Shown here one piece after another: positions 36,183 through 46,012 of a DNA stretch of 64,000 nt. The position numbers and the translations under genes were made by a program. The DNA comes from CAG-826 sp964504595. Lineage in GTDB: Bacteria; Bacillota_I; Bacilli_A; RFN20; CAG-826. The notes under the pieces were generated by a model. That model ran no database searches, was not told the DNA's origin, and saw nothing but the letters and a program-made list of their open reading frames with translations. Each line of letters starts with the position of its first letter. Position 1 is the stretch's first letter. The stretch is taken from positions 18,329 to 82,328 of the forward strand of contig CAZDEE010000004.1 of NCBI GenBank assembly GCA_964504595.1, written 5' to 3'.

Positions 36183-37604
36183 ATGCTGAAATTATTTGAT
36201 ACCATACCGGATAATTTCTTTTCCGTCCTTTCGAGTAAAAATAAAGATATTTATGCAATGGCTTTACTAGTCTTATATCGATCGCTTCAAACTGATGAAA
36301 TGTCAATTAAGAAAGATGATTTCATCAGGACTTTAAAAGAAAAGGCGACCGATCTTGTCATGAATTTTGATTTTTCCGAAGAAGGCGATGAAGATGATTT
36401 AGGTGCAAATCCTTCATTACCTAGTCGCGCCGCTTTTATCGTGCGTCGATTAGAAGAAACGGGTTGGATAGATATTGAAATGCGAACTGACACGTTTGAA
36501 GAATATATTGCTTTACCAAGTTATTCGATTCAAATGCTTACATTTATGAATGAGATAGTATCTGAATCTGAAGTTGCATATAATTCGCTTGTTCATTCTA
36601 CATATAGTGAACTAAAGTTAGAAGATGAAGAACGAGATGAATTCATGTATGCCACATTAATAAGAGTTTACGAGAACACTAAAAAATTGCGGGTTGAATT
36701 AGTGACATTAGGACATTCAATTCGTATTTTCCAAAATAAACTTGGACATTTATTCACTACAAATGAAGTATTACATGAGCACTTTGATCAATATAAAATA
36801 AGAATTAGTGACCGTTATTATCACCCACTTAAAACCTTTGATTCAGTGACAAAGTTTAAACGTCCGATTTTATCTATTTTACAAAAATGGTTAAAAGATG
36901 ATGAAATAAGACAAAAACTTGTTATGCAATGTATTATGTGGGGACATCATAAAGAAAAAGTGTCCGCTGAAGAAGAAATTATTGATAAAATTACATACAT
37001 TCAAGATATGTATGAACAAATGAATTCAATGCTTGCGGAAATTGATGAAAAACATGCTGAATATACTAAGTCATCCGCGACCAAGATTATTTATTTAAAT
37101 AATTCTGATAAAACAATAAAAGGACATCTAGAAACTATTTTTAAAGCTTATGCAAAAGCAAATAGTGAAGGTGTTGGATTACGCGGTATTCTTTCAAGAA
37201 TGCAAGACTCAATTTCTCTTTATGAACAAGGCTATATTAATCCTGAATCAATAACATTACCGATAATTAGAAAATATCGTGAAGAAGGAGACCCTCTTCC
37301 AATTATTTATAATAGTGAAGAAGCGGGAGATTATACTATGCAAGAGTTCTTGGATCAAACCAGAAACTCATTTACTGATGAAAGAATTTATGAGTTTATG
37401 GAAACAGCATTCCAAGGAGAAAACGAAGTATTTATTGGAGATATTCCACTTCCTGATTTTGATGCCTTTATTTTACTTATTCTTGCTTCACTTAAGAAAG
37501 ATGATGATAATTCCTTCTATATTGTTGAACAAGGAGAAGGAAGAGTTACTTCACAAGGATATGTATTACCGAATTTTACCTTTAAACGAAAGGAGAATAA
37601 ATAA
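36183..37604 (+). CDS. JetA/MksF-like protein (kleisin of a Wadjet/Mks SMC complex)
   Basis: A protein of 473 residues matching the DUF5716/JetA pattern by its start (MLKLFDTIPDNFFSVLSSKNKDIY...), its size and its position as the first gene before JetB- and JetC-like genes. The N-terminal about 150 residues look like a winged-helix region (SRAAFIVRRLEETGWIDIE... YIALPSYSIQML). A long helical middle (about 150-330) follows, and then a C-terminal domain with FEDAFILLILASL-type helices. By analogy with MukF/MksF it bridges the SMC heads. A strong AAGGAGGAG ribosome binding site precedes it, and JetB starts 2 bases after the stop. Assignment rests on remembered family patterns and gene order. Confidence 0.85.
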   Translation: MLKLFDTIPDNFFSVLSSKNKDIYAMALLVLYRSLQTDEMSIKKDDFIRTLKEKATDLVMNFDFSEEGDEDDLGANPSLPSRAAFIVRRLEETGWIDIEMRTDTFEEYIALPSYSIQMLTFMNEIVSESEVAYNSLVHSTYSELKLEDEERDEFMYATLIRVYENTKKLRVELVTLGHSIRIFQNKLGHLFTTNEVLHEHFDQYKIRISDRYYHPLKTFDSVTKFKRPILSILQKWLKDDEIRQKLVMQCIMWGHHKEKVSAEEEIIDKITYIQDMYEQMNSMLAEIDEKHAEYTKSSATKIIYLNNSDKTIKGHLETIFKAYAKANSEGVGLRGILSRMQDSISLYEQGYINPESITLPIIRKYREEGDPLPIIYNSEEAGDYTMQEFLDQTRNSFTDERIYEFMETAFQGENEVFIGDIPLPDFDAFILLILASLKKDDDNSFYIVEQGEGRVTSQGYVLPNFTFKRKENK

Positions 37605-37606
37605 CT

Positions 37607-38227
37607 ATGTTTGAAGAAGAGTTTATTAAATTATCACATAGTGATCAAAATGAATTTGCTAAAGTAGTTAATACTTTAATGCTAAAATCATTTGTTGTCC
37701 GTGAATCCTTTGATTCTAGAGAAAAACTTATGAAAATAAATCCTGAATATCGTTTTTTAGAACGCCATTATGAGTTGGTAGAAAACTATTTAAAATATTC
37801 TGGTTGGATTTTAGAAAAAGATGTTGCAAGTGGCGTAATTGCTATCAGTAATGAATTTGAGCAAAATAGATTAAAAATCGATCGTGAAACATCGCTTATT
37901 TTATTTACATTGCGCTTGATTTATGAGACACAAAAAACCGAATCTAATAGTGCGGGAGAAAGCTTATATATGACTACTCCAGAACTATTAAAAACGATGC
38001 TTGAATATGGAATAACTATGCAAGGCAAACGGTTAACTGGTCGTTTACTTGGACGTTCATTACGCTTTATGGCCGCGCATAATATTATCGCTAAAGTAAG
38101 CGGATCATATGATGAAGGAAATGTTGCTTTCTATATACTTCCTTCAATTACATTTGCGGTGGATAATCAAAAGATTGCTGCAATGTCAGAAGCTTTAGAT
38201 AAATTGAAGGAGGGTGAAACATTATGA
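37607..38227 (+). CDS. JetB/MksE-like protein (DUF4194)
   Basis: A protein of 206 residues of the DUF4194/JetB type. It has two predicted winged-helix units: RFLERHYELVENYLKYSGWILEKD, which gives the first, and LTGRLLGRSLRFMAAHNIIAKV, which gives the second. It also has the typical DRETSLILFTLRLIYE helix. MukE-like subunits dimerise on the kleisin and help DNA binding. GAAAGGAG ribosome binding site. Overlaps the SMC gene by 4 bases (ATGA), so stoichiometric co-translation is likely. Confidence 0.85.
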   Translation: MFEEEFIKLSHSDQNEFAKVVNTLMLKSFVVRESFDSREKLMKINPEYRFLERHYELVENYLKYSGWILEKDVASGVIAISNEFEQNRLKIDRETSLILFTLRLIYETQKTESNSAGESLYMTTPELLKTMLEYGITMQGKRLTGRLLGRSLRFMAAHNIIAKVSGSYDEGNVAFYILPSITFAVDNQKIAAMSEALDKLKEGETL

Positions 38228-41200
38228 AATCCCTTAAAAAAATAAAAATAATTAATTGGCATTATTTTTGGAATGAAACTATTAATATTGAACCAATTGT
38301 CTTTTTAACAGGTTTAAATGCTTCTGGTAAATCAACATTAATTGACGCAATGCAAGTGTTACTTTTAGGTGATACAAGTGGACGTTTCTTTAATAAGGCG
38401 GCTACAGAAAAATCATCTCGTACTTTAAAAGGTTATTTAAGAGGAGAACTTGGTGATGCTGAAGATGGCGGATTTAAGTATTTAAGAAATGGCCGTTTTA
38501 CTTCATATATCGCAATGGAATTTTATGATGATTATCATGACACATCTTTTACTTTTGGTATTGTATTTGATTCCTTTGGCGATGGAAGTGAAGAACATCG
38601 TTTCTTCTTATTAGAAGATAAAATTCCTGAAAATGAATTTATAGTTGATAATATTCCAATGGAATATAAGGCTTTAAATGCTTTTTTCCAAGCAAATTAT
38701 CAAGGGAAATTTAAATTTTTAGATTCCAATAGACAATATCAAGATTTATTAAAACGTAAATTTGGTGGTTTAAAAGATAAATATTTTAGTCTTTTTAAAA
38801 AGGCGGTTTCTTTTTCACCAATTACTGATATTGAAACATTTATTACTGAATATGTTTGTGATGCATCAACATCTATTAATATTGAATCGATGCAAGAAAA
38901 TATTTTGCAATATAAGAAATTACAAAATGAAGCTGCGGTTATGGCTGCGCGTATTGAAAGATTAACAGAAATTGAAAAATCATATAAATCATATATTGAA
39001 CAAAAAGATTCATTAAGTTTATATAGTTATGTTATCGAAAGAGCGGAATATCAAAATGATTTAGTTCGTTTAACTTCCTATGAGCAACAAATTGCAAAAG
39101 CGGAAGCTCGTTTATTAGAAATAAATGAGGAATTAAATGATTTTGATGAAGAAATTCGTACTTTCCAACGTAAAAAAGAAAAATTGATTTCTGATAAATT
39201 AACTTCTAATACTTATCAAATGACCGATGAGTTATGGGAAGAAAAGAGAAAAACAGAAGAAAAACTTGCAAGTCTAGCTCGTGATGCAAAAGCAATTGAA
39301 GATAATTTAACTCATTATGCTGACAATTATATTTCACATGCGACTGAATTGGTGGAAACTTTATCTCAATTTGATTTATCTTTATTAGATAATGATCGTA
39401 AAGCGGATATTGAAACAGTCCTTGAAGTTGCTTTAAAAGTTATTCGTCTATCGAGTGAATTAAAAGATCAATATCTTCCTCATTTAGAAACATTAACTTC
39501 ACCAGTTTTGACCGAATGGAGAGATGTTTTAAATGAATTTAAGTCTCTTGTTAGTGCTTTATATGTTTCTTTAGGAAGAACAATTAATTCATTAGATCAA
39601 AAGACATCTTTATTACGTCAACAAGAATTAGATCTTCGTAATGGAGGAAAATCTTATGAACGTAATTTATCTTTTGTTCGTAATGAACTAGCAGCAGAAC
39701 TTAAAAGAAGACATGGTTATGATATAGAAGTCGCTATTTTTGCGGATTTATTTGATATTAAAACTCCTTTATGGAGCAATGCGATTGAAGGATTTTTACA
39801 TAGTCAAAAATTTAATTTATTTGTGGACCCACGATACTATTTAGAAGCTCATGAAATAGTTCGTGAATTAATGAAAAAAGCAGGATTTTATAATACGACT
39901 CTCGTTGATCAAGCTAAGATTATTGAAAGACGTTTTGTCGCCGAAAAAGGTTCTCTTGCTGAAGAAGTTATTACCGATCATGAAGGTGCAAGAGGATATG
40001 CTAACTTCTTAATTGGTCATTTAAAGAAATGCGCTTCAGTTAAGGAAGCAAGAGAAAGTGGAAATGGTATTACAGCAAATTGTGATTTATATCGTAATTT
40101 TTCATTAAGCACAATAAATCCACGTTTTTATCAAGTTTCTTACATCGGCCGTAAGGTTGGAGAAGATCAAATTATTGCTAAACAAAAAGAAATTGAAAAG
40201 AATCGTAAATTAGTGGAACTTTATCGTAATTTATATGCGATTACAGGTAGAGTTAATAATCTTGAAGTAATTAATGCTTATGAAATTCAAGCTTCTTTAG
40301 CGTTGATTGAAAAAAGCGCTGATATCAAAGGATTACAAGAAACCCTTGATTATATTGAAAGTGAACTTGAAAAGCATGATTTATCCCAAATTAAAACGAT
40401 TGATCAAAGAATTGCCGATATTGAATTAGATATAAAAGGCTTAGAAGAAGATAAAGCTCATTTATATGAAGAAAGAGGTAATTTATATACTCAAATTAAA
40501 GTTTTAAAAGAAGATAAAATACCAGAAGAACAAGGTCGTGCGGATGAAAGAAAGAAGAGATTAGAAGAAAATTATGATGGTTTCTTTGTTGATGAAGTTG
40601 CTCAACCATTATTTAATAAATTATTAGATGAAGGTAAATCAACTTTAGAAATCGTGACCGAATATAAAGTTAAGCTTACTAAATCTCAATATTTACAACA
40701 AAATTATTATTCACAACTCGTGAAGTTAAGAAAAGATTATATTCGTGATTATCGTTTAAGTTATGATGCCGAAACATTTGATAATGATGTTTATGATCAT
40801 GAATTAGAAGATATGAGAGATGTTAAACTCCCTCAATATCAAGTAGCTATTACTGATGCCTATAATAAGGCAACTAAACAATTTAAAGATGATTTTATTA
40901 ATAAATTAAAGACTGCAATTGAAACAGTTGAAGCTCAAATAGATGAATTAAACATCGCTTTAAGTGCGTCTACTTTTGGTAATGATTCATATCGTTTTAT
41001 TGTTCGTCCTTCTCAAGAATATCGTCGTTATTATGATATGATTAAAGACGATTTACTTTTAGAAGTTGGTGAAGATGATTCTGCATTTGTTAATAAATAT
41101 GAAGAAGTAATGAACGATTTATTCCGTCAAATCGTGGATGTTGGTGAACGCGGAGATCGTCAAAGCGCGGTTTTAGCCAACGTTGAAAAATTTACTGATT

Positions 41201-41607
41201 ATCGTTCATATTTAGAATTTGATCTTATCGTTCGTAACCGTGATGGTGTTGAACAAAGATTATCAAAAACATTACGTAAAAAATCAGGTGGTGAAACACA
41301 AACACCATTCTATATTGCTGTCTTAGCTTCTTTTGCACAACTTTATCGAGTTAATGATAAGGGTGAATTAAGCAATTCATTCCGCCTTATCGTTTTTGAT
41401 GAAGCCTTTTCAAAGATGGACCGTGGCAGAATTAAAGAATCCATTCGTTTATTACGTAAATTTGGCTTACAAGCAATATTATCAGCACCATCGGATAAGG
41501 TTGCAGATATATCTGAATTAGTTGATGAAACTTTAGTTGTCTTACACGATAAGAATACATCTAGAGTTCGTTTATATGCCGAAGAAGAAAAACTTTCAAC
41601 AAAATGA
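38224..41607 (+). CDS. JetC/MksB-like SMC ATPase
   Basis: SMC/MukB-like ATPase of 1,127 residues. The N-terminal head has Walker A GLNASGKST (30-38) followed by DAMQVLLLGDTSGRFFNKAA, typical of JetC. Long coiled coils run at about 220-500 and 660-960, split by a globular hinge-like region around 510-640 (KRRHGYDIEVAIFADLF...). The C-terminal head has the signature KKSGGETQTPFY (from residue about 1,019) and Walker B LIVFDEAFSKMDRGR (Asp1059-Glu1060). All ATPase residues look intact. Such complexes extrude DNA loops. With JetD they cleave plasmids, but no JetD gene follows here; a terminator and glgC do. Confidence 0.9.
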   Translation: MKSLKKIKIINWHYFWNETINIEPIVFLTGLNASGKSTLIDAMQVLLLGDTSGRFFNKAATEKSSRTLKGYLRGELGDAEDGGFKYLRNGRFTSYIAMEFYDDYHDTSFTFGIVFDSFGDGSEEHRFFLLEDKIPENEFIVDNIPMEYKALNAFFQANYQGKFKFLDSNRQYQDLLKRKFGGLKDKYFSLFKKAVSFSPITDIETFITEYVCDASTSINIESMQENILQYKKLQNEAAVMAARIERLTEIEKSYKSYIEQKDSLSLYSYVIERAEYQNDLVRLTSYEQQIAKAEARLLEINEELNDFDEEIRTFQRKKEKLISDKLTSNTYQMTDELWEEKRKTEEKLASLARDAKAIEDNLTHYADNYISHATELVETLSQFDLSLLDNDRKADIETVLEVALKVIRLSSELKDQYLPHLETLTSPVLTEWRDVLNEFKSLVSALYVSLGRTINSLDQKTSLLRQQELDLRNGGKSYERNLSFVRNELAAELKRRHGYDIEVAIFADLFDIKTPLWSNAIEGFLHSQKFNLFVDPRYYLEAHEIVRELMKKAGFYNTTLVDQAKIIERRFVAEKGSLAEEVITDHEGARGYANFLIGHLKKCASVKEARESGNGITANCDLYRNFSLSTINPRFYQVSYIGRKVGEDQIIAKQKEIEKNRKLVELYRNLYAITGRVNNLEVINAYEIQASLALIEKSADIKGLQETLDYIESELEKHDLSQIKTIDQRIADIELDIKGLEEDKAHLYEERGNLYTQIKVLKEDKIPEEQGRADERKKRLEENYDGFFVDEVAQPLFNKLLDEGKSTLEIVTEYKVKLTKSQYLQQNYYSQLVKLRKDYIRDYRLSYDAETFDNDVYDHELEDMRDVKLPQYQVAITDAYNKATKQFKDDFINKLKTAIETVEAQIDELNIALSASTFGNDSYRFIVRPSQEYRRYYDMIKDDLLLEVGEDDSAFVNKYEEVMNDLFRQIVDVGERGDRQSAVLANVEKFTDYRSYLEFDLIVRNRDGVEQRLSKTLRKKSGGETQTPFYIAVLASFAQLYRVNDKGELSNSFRLIVFDEAFSKMDRGRIKESIRLLRKFGLQAILSAPSDKVADISELVDETLVVLHDKNTSRVRLYAEEEKLSTK

Positions 41608-41613
41608 TAAAAA

Positions 41614-41645
41614 AGACGCTACCCTTTTTTAGGTGGCGTTTTTTT
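41614..41645 (+). terminator. intrinsic terminator closing the Jet/Mks-like operon
   Basis: Stem ACGCTACC (41616-41623) with GGTGGCGT (41632-41639; one G-T pair) then a T-run. It separates the SMC operon from glgC. Confidence 0.88.
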
Positions 41646-41677
41646 CCAGATATTACTATATAAGGAGGAGATTAGTA

Positions 41678-42796
41678 ATGGGAAAAGAAATAGTAGCAAT
41701 GCTTCTTGCAGGGGGAAAAGGAACTAGATTAGGTTCACTTACAAGGAAGGTTGCTAAACCAGCAGTTAGTTATGGAGGAAAATATCGTATTATCGATTTC
41801 CCTTTGTCAAATTGCGCAAATAGTAGAATAGATACTGTTGGTGTTTTAACTCAATATGAATCTGTTGAGTTAAATAATTATTTAGGTGATGGAAAAAAAT
41901 GGGGACTTGATGGTATAAATTCTCTTATAGGTCTATTACCGGCACGACAAACTGAAGTTGGTGCGACATGGTATAAAGGAACCGCAGATGCGATTTATCA
42001 AAATATTGATTTCCTTGATAAATTTGATCCAGAATATGTTTTGATACTTTCTGGAGACCATATTTATAAAATGAATTATCAACTAATGCTTGATTTTCAT
42101 AAAAAGAATAATTCAGATGCGACAATTGCTGTTTTAAACGTTACTAAAGAAGAAGCAAGTCGTTTTGGAATCGTAATCGCAGATGAAAAGCAACAAATTA
42201 TTGGATTTGAAGAGAAACCAAAGAAACCTAAATCCACATTAGCATCAATGGGAATTTATATTTTCTCTTATAAAATTCTTCGTGATGCCTTATTAGAAGA
42301 TGCCAAAGATGACAATTCCGCGCATGACTTTGGTAAAAATATTATGCCTTCTTTAATTAAAAAAGGAAATCGTTTATTTGCATATAGATTTAGTGGTTAT
42401 TGGAGAGATGTTGGAACAATTGAATCACTTTGGCAAGCAAATATGGATTTACTTTTAGATCATGAAGATGTTGACTTATATAGTATTAATGATGATTTAA
42501 AAATATTTTCTGAAGATACCAAGAGTCTTCCTCAATATGTTGGAAAGAATGCTTTAGTTGAAGATTCCTTAATTAATCAAGGCTCAGTTGTTTTAGGTAA
42601 AGTAGTTCGTTCAGTAATTTCAAATGAAACGCTTATTGAAGATGGTGCAGAGGTATATGATTCAGTAATTATGCCAGGCGCAATTATTAGAAAAGGCGCA
42701 AAAGTATATAAAGCAATCGTTAGTAATAATACTGAAATTAAAGAAAATTCTATTATTAACGAAGAAGCCACGAATGTGGTTTTAATTGCAAAATAA
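41678..42796 (+). CDS. glgC: glucose-1-phosphate adenylyltransferase, catalytic subunit GlgC
   Basis: Makes ADP-glucose for glycogen synthesis, 372 residues. The nucleotidyltransferase signature LLAGGKGTRLGSLT, the RIIDFPLSNCANS segment, SGDHIYKMNY and GIVIADEKQQIIGFEEKP are present, followed by a left-handed beta-helix C-terminus (SVVLGKVVRSVIS...). The start at 41678 follows AAGGAGGAG; an upstream in-frame ATG would begin inside the terminator. First gene of glgC-glgD-glgA. Confidence 0.96.
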   Translation: MGKEIVAMLLAGGKGTRLGSLTRKVAKPAVSYGGKYRIIDFPLSNCANSRIDTVGVLTQYESVELNNYLGDGKKWGLDGINSLIGLLPARQTEVGATWYKGTADAIYQNIDFLDKFDPEYVLILSGDHIYKMNYQLMLDFHKKNNSDATIAVLNVTKEEASRFGIVIADEKQQIIGFEEKPKKPKSTLASMGIYIFSYKILRDALLEDAKDDNSAHDFGKNIMPSLIKKGNRLFAYRFSGYWRDVGTIESLWQANMDLLLDHEDVDLYSINDDLKIFSEDTKSLPQYVGKNALVEDSLINQGSVVLGKVVRSVISNETLIEDGAEVYDSVIMPGAIIRKGAKVYKAIVSNNTEIKENSIINEEATNVVLIAK

Positions 42797-42810
42797 AGAG
42801 GTGAATAATA

Positions 42811-43920
42811 ATGAAAAGAATAATCGGATTTTGTAATTTACATAATTCTCCATCTTTAGGAGAATTAACATCATCTAGACCTTTAGCATCAACATCATTT
42901 TTAGGCCGTTATGCATTTGTTGACTTTGTTTTATCAAATTTTGCAAATTCAGGAATTGATGAAGTTGGAATTCTTGTTAAAGAATACGCTCGTTCAATAA
43001 ATAAACATTTAAAATTTGGCTCCTCATGGAATATTAATACCAAAACTGGAGCTCGAGTGATTATGCAAAATGAACAATATTATAATAATCCTCGTTATAA
43101 TCACGATATTAATAACATTCGCAATAATGACTGGTTCTTATATCAATCAAAAGCGGATTATGTTGTTATCGCACCGGTTCATTTTGTAATGTCAATTGAT
43201 TATCGTAAAGTAGTTGATGATCATATTGCTTCAGGTGCAGATGTGACTTTGGTTTATACTAAAGTCGACAATGCAAAAAATAATTTTATTGGTTGTGATA
43301 GATTAACTATTTATCAAAATGTAATTACAAATATTAGTAAAAATAAGGGTGAAAAGAAACGCGCAGACATTTCTTTAGAAACATATGTTATGAGTCGAGA
43401 AATGTTAGAAAGAATTTTAAAAGAAGCACCAACTATTTCTAGTTTGTATTCTTTAAATGATTATATAAATTATATGGTTAAAGTTTTACAAGTTAATGCA
43501 TTTGAACATAAAGGTTATGTAAGATGCTTTGATAGTTTAGCTCACTATATGGAATATTCCTTAGAACTTTTAGATTATACAGTTAGACAACAATTATTTT
43601 TACCAGATTGGCCTATATATACAGTTACTCATGATACACCTCCAAGTAAGTATGGTAAGAGTGCTGAAGTTCGTAACTCCTTTATCGCTAATGGAGCAAT
43701 TATTGAAGGAAGTGTTGATAGTTCGATTATATCTCGTTCTGTAGCAATTAGAGAGGGTGCAAAAGTCAAAAATTCAATTATTTTAACCGATACAATCATT
43801 ACAAGTGATGTCGATTTAGAATATTGTATCGTTGATAAATATGCTCGTATTATTCATTGCCATGATTTAAAGGGCAGTGAAAAGCAACCTCTATATATAA
43901 GACAAGGAGATATTGTTTAA
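42811..43920 (+). CDS. glgD: glucose-1-phosphate adenylyltransferase subunit GlgD
   Basis: A GlgC paralogue of 369 residues that forms a hetero-oligomer with GlgC in Bacillota and raises its activity. The pyrophosphorylase loop is degenerate (NLHNSPSLGELTSSRPLAS in place of GGKGTRL), typical of GlgD, so it is itself probably non-catalytic. The FVDFVLSNFANSGIDEVG segment and the C-terminal beta-helix (SFIANGAIIEGSVDSSIIS) are preserved. Ends TAATG into glgA. Confidence 0.95.
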   Translation: MKRIIGFCNLHNSPSLGELTSSRPLASTSFLGRYAFVDFVLSNFANSGIDEVGILVKEYARSINKHLKFGSSWNINTKTGARVIMQNEQYYNNPRYNHDINNIRNNDWFLYQSKADYVVIAPVHFVMSIDYRKVVDDHIASGADVTLVYTKVDNAKNNFIGCDRLTIYQNVITNISKNKGEKKRADISLETYVMSREMLERILKEAPTISSLYSLNDYINYMVKVLQVNAFEHKGYVRCFDSLAHYMEYSLELLDYTVRQQLFLPDWPIYTVTHDTPPSKYGKSAEVRNSFIANGAIIEGSVDSSIISRSVAIREGAKVKNSIILTDTIITSDVDLEYCIVDKYARIIHCHDLKGSEKQPLYIRQGDIV

Positions 43921-45353
43921 TGAAGATTTTAATGGCGGCAAGTGAAGCAACACCACTTGCAAAGACCGGTGGATTAGCCGATGTTGTTCATGCATTATCA
44001 CGTGAACTAGTTACTTTAGATAATGAAGTTGTAATTGTATTACCTTATTATGAAAAAATTAGAGAACAAGTTACTCATCATGTGGAACTTGTAACATCAT
44101 TTACAGTTTACTTATCATGGAGAAAGCAAAATTGTAATGTTTATAAAACTATTATCGATGGAATTACTTATTATTTATTAGGTAATCATCAATATTTTGG
44201 TCGTGATAATTATTATGGTTATTATGATGATTTAGAAAGATTTGCCTTTTTTACTTTAGCAATTAGAATGTTAATTAAAGAAATCAATTTTAAGCCAGAT
44301 GTAATTCATTGCCATGATTGGCAAGTTGGAATGCTACCTTGCTTAATTCGTGAGCAAAATATGAATGATGAATTCTATCGTGATATTAAATTTGTTCTTA
44401 CAATTCATAATCCTGCTTTCCAAGGATTATCACATCCTGATACATTAGGAGATTATTATTCATTAGATCGTCGTCTTTATGATGAAGGTAAAGTTAGATT
44501 TAAAGGACAATTATCAACTTTAAAAACCGCAATTATTTACGCAGATAAGATAACTACAGTTTCTAAAACACATGCAGAAGAATTGTATAATAAAGAAAAA
44601 GCACATGGATTAGAAACGATTATGGAATTAAGAAGAAATGATTTTGTCGGTATTGTCAATGGCATTGATTATGAAGAATTCAATCCTAAAAAAGATGAAA
44701 TGATTTTTTCAACATTCGACATTAATTCTTTTGAAAAAGGAAAGGAAGAAAACAAAAAAGCATTATATAAAAAGCTTCATCTTCGCAATACTAAAATGCC
44801 ATTATTTGCTATTGTTTCAAGATTAACATGGCAGAAAGGTCTTGATTTAGTCTTACATACTTCAAGAGCGTTATTAGATGCTGGGGCAAATTTTGTTATT
44901 TTAGGTACTGGAGAGGCAATGTATGAACAGGAATTTGAAAACATTCGTCAAGCTTATCCTTCACAAATGGCATTCTATAACGGCTATAGTGATGAGTTAG
45001 CTCATCAAATTTATGCCGCTTGTGATGTGTTTTTAATGCCAAGTTTATTTGAACCATGTGGAATTGGACAAATGATTGCCCTTCGTTATGGCGCTTTACC
45101 TCTTGTTAGAATGACAGGTGGATTAAATGATACAGTAAGACCATATTTTGGAAATAATATTGAAACTGCGAATGGATTCGGCTTCTATGATTATGACGTT
45201 AGTGCTTTATTTAATACAATCAGTTGGGCATTAACATGCTTTAAAGACCCAGAACTTATTCGAAAATTACGAATTAATGCTTTAAATGAAGTTAATGATT
45301 GGTTAAAGTCTGCAAGCGAATATCTTGATCTTTATCATTCAATAGTGAATTAA
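43920..45353 (+). CDS. glgA: glycogen synthase (ADP-glucose)
   Basis: GT5 glycosyltransferase of 477 residues that elongates alpha-1,4-glucan from ADP-glucose. It has the ADP-glucose motif LAKTGGLADV near the N-terminus, the IHCHDWQ segment, GIVNGIDYEEF, VSRLTWQKGLDL and the second conserved loop PSLFEPCGIGQMIALRYG with the catalytic Glu. Complete. It starts on the glgD stop. Its last 62 bases overlap the convergent C26-hydrolase gene. Confidence 0.96.
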   Translation: MKILMAASEATPLAKTGGLADVVHALSRELVTLDNEVVIVLPYYEKIREQVTHHVELVTSFTVYLSWRKQNCNVYKTIIDGITYYLLGNHQYFGRDNYYGYYDDLERFAFFTLAIRMLIKEINFKPDVIHCHDWQVGMLPCLIREQNMNDEFYRDIKFVLTIHNPAFQGLSHPDTLGDYYSLDRRLYDEGKVRFKGQLSTLKTAIIYADKITTVSKTHAEELYNKEKAHGLETIMELRRNDFVGIVNGIDYEEFNPKKDEMIFSTFDINSFEKGKEENKKALYKKLHLRNTKMPLFAIVSRLTWQKGLDLVLHTSRALLDAGANFVILGTGEAMYEQEFENIRQAYPSQMAFYNGYSDELAHQIYAACDVFLMPSLFEPCGIGQMIALRYGALPLVRMTGGLNDTVRPYFGNNIETANGFGFYDYDVSALFNTISWALTCFKDPELIRKLRINALNEVNDWLKSASEYLDLYHSIVN

Positions 45354-45936
45354 TAAAGTAACTAATAATATTAAAAGGATCATCTATCTCAATATGATAT
45401 TGAGTGGCGATGATTCTTTTTTTCTTATCGATAATTCCTTCTATGATACCATCTTCACTTATTAAAAATGGAGTGAAGTTTTTAGCAATAAGATCGATAG
45501 CTTGATGATGATAAGAATTAACTTGATGCTTTTTTATTTGAAAATAATCATCTTTACTATAGACCAAATGAAATGAATTTAGGTGTTTATTAACATTTTT
45601 TATAGTACCACCAAAATAAACATTCAATAATTGTATACCTCGACATATTCCAAGAATTGGTAAATGAAGAGAAATTGCTAAATCTAACATATGAAATTCA
45701 AATTCATCTAGTTCATCATTATAATTAGCAAATATTTTCTTATTATATTTATTAGGATTTATATCAATACCTCCAATAAAAGCTACAAAGTCACATTCAA
45801 CTAGCAATGATTCATTTTCTTTACTAATTAATACTGGCAAAATATTTTGATTTTTAAAATAGGTTAAGTATCTTTTCTTTATTTCATATCCTTCTTCATT
45901 GATTCTTAAAGGAATACCAACTTTTAATAAATTCAT
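45292..45936 (-). CDS. C26-family glutamine amidotransferase-like hydrolase (PuuD-like)
   Basis: A protein of 214 residues with the class I amidotransferase triad. The nucleophile Cys is in ILGICRGIQLLNVYFGG, and His-Glu are in ATQYHIEID. An HHQAI element typical of gamma-glutamyl-GABA hydrolases (PuuD/peptidase C26) lies between them. Probably hydrolyses a gamma-glutamyl compound; the substrate is unknown. The ATG at 45936 is used (GGGTGATA upstream) rather than the GTG at 45945. The last about 20 residues are encoded opposite the end of glgA. Confidence 0.87.
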   Translation of the reverse strand: MNLLKVGIPLRINEEGYEIKKRYLTYFKNQNILPVLISKENESLLVECDFVAFIGGIDINPNKYNKKIFANYNDELDEFEFHMLDLAISLHLPILGICRGIQLLNVYFGGTIKNVNKHLNSFHLVYSKDDYFQIKKHQVNSYHHQAIDLIAKNFTPFLISEDGIIEGIIDKKKRIIATQYHIEIDDPFNIISYFINSLLNDKDQDIRLQTLTNH

Positions 45937-46012
45937 TTTTATCACCCATTAAATTTTATTAATATTTCTATTATTTATGTTTAAATCATAATCTTTATTA
46001 GGTGGTGAAATT

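Noticed and set aside
37279..37614. A 111-codon plus-strand open frame overlapping the end of the JetA-like gene
   Set aside because: Different frame of a well-supported gene, Lys/Leu/Tyr-rich, no ribosome binding site; the JetB-like gene has the proper start just after it.
41633..41677. Longer start for glgC at an upstream in-frame codon
   Set aside because: It would begin inside the SMC-operon terminator and lacks a ribosome binding site; AAGGAGGAG clearly serves the ATG at 41678.
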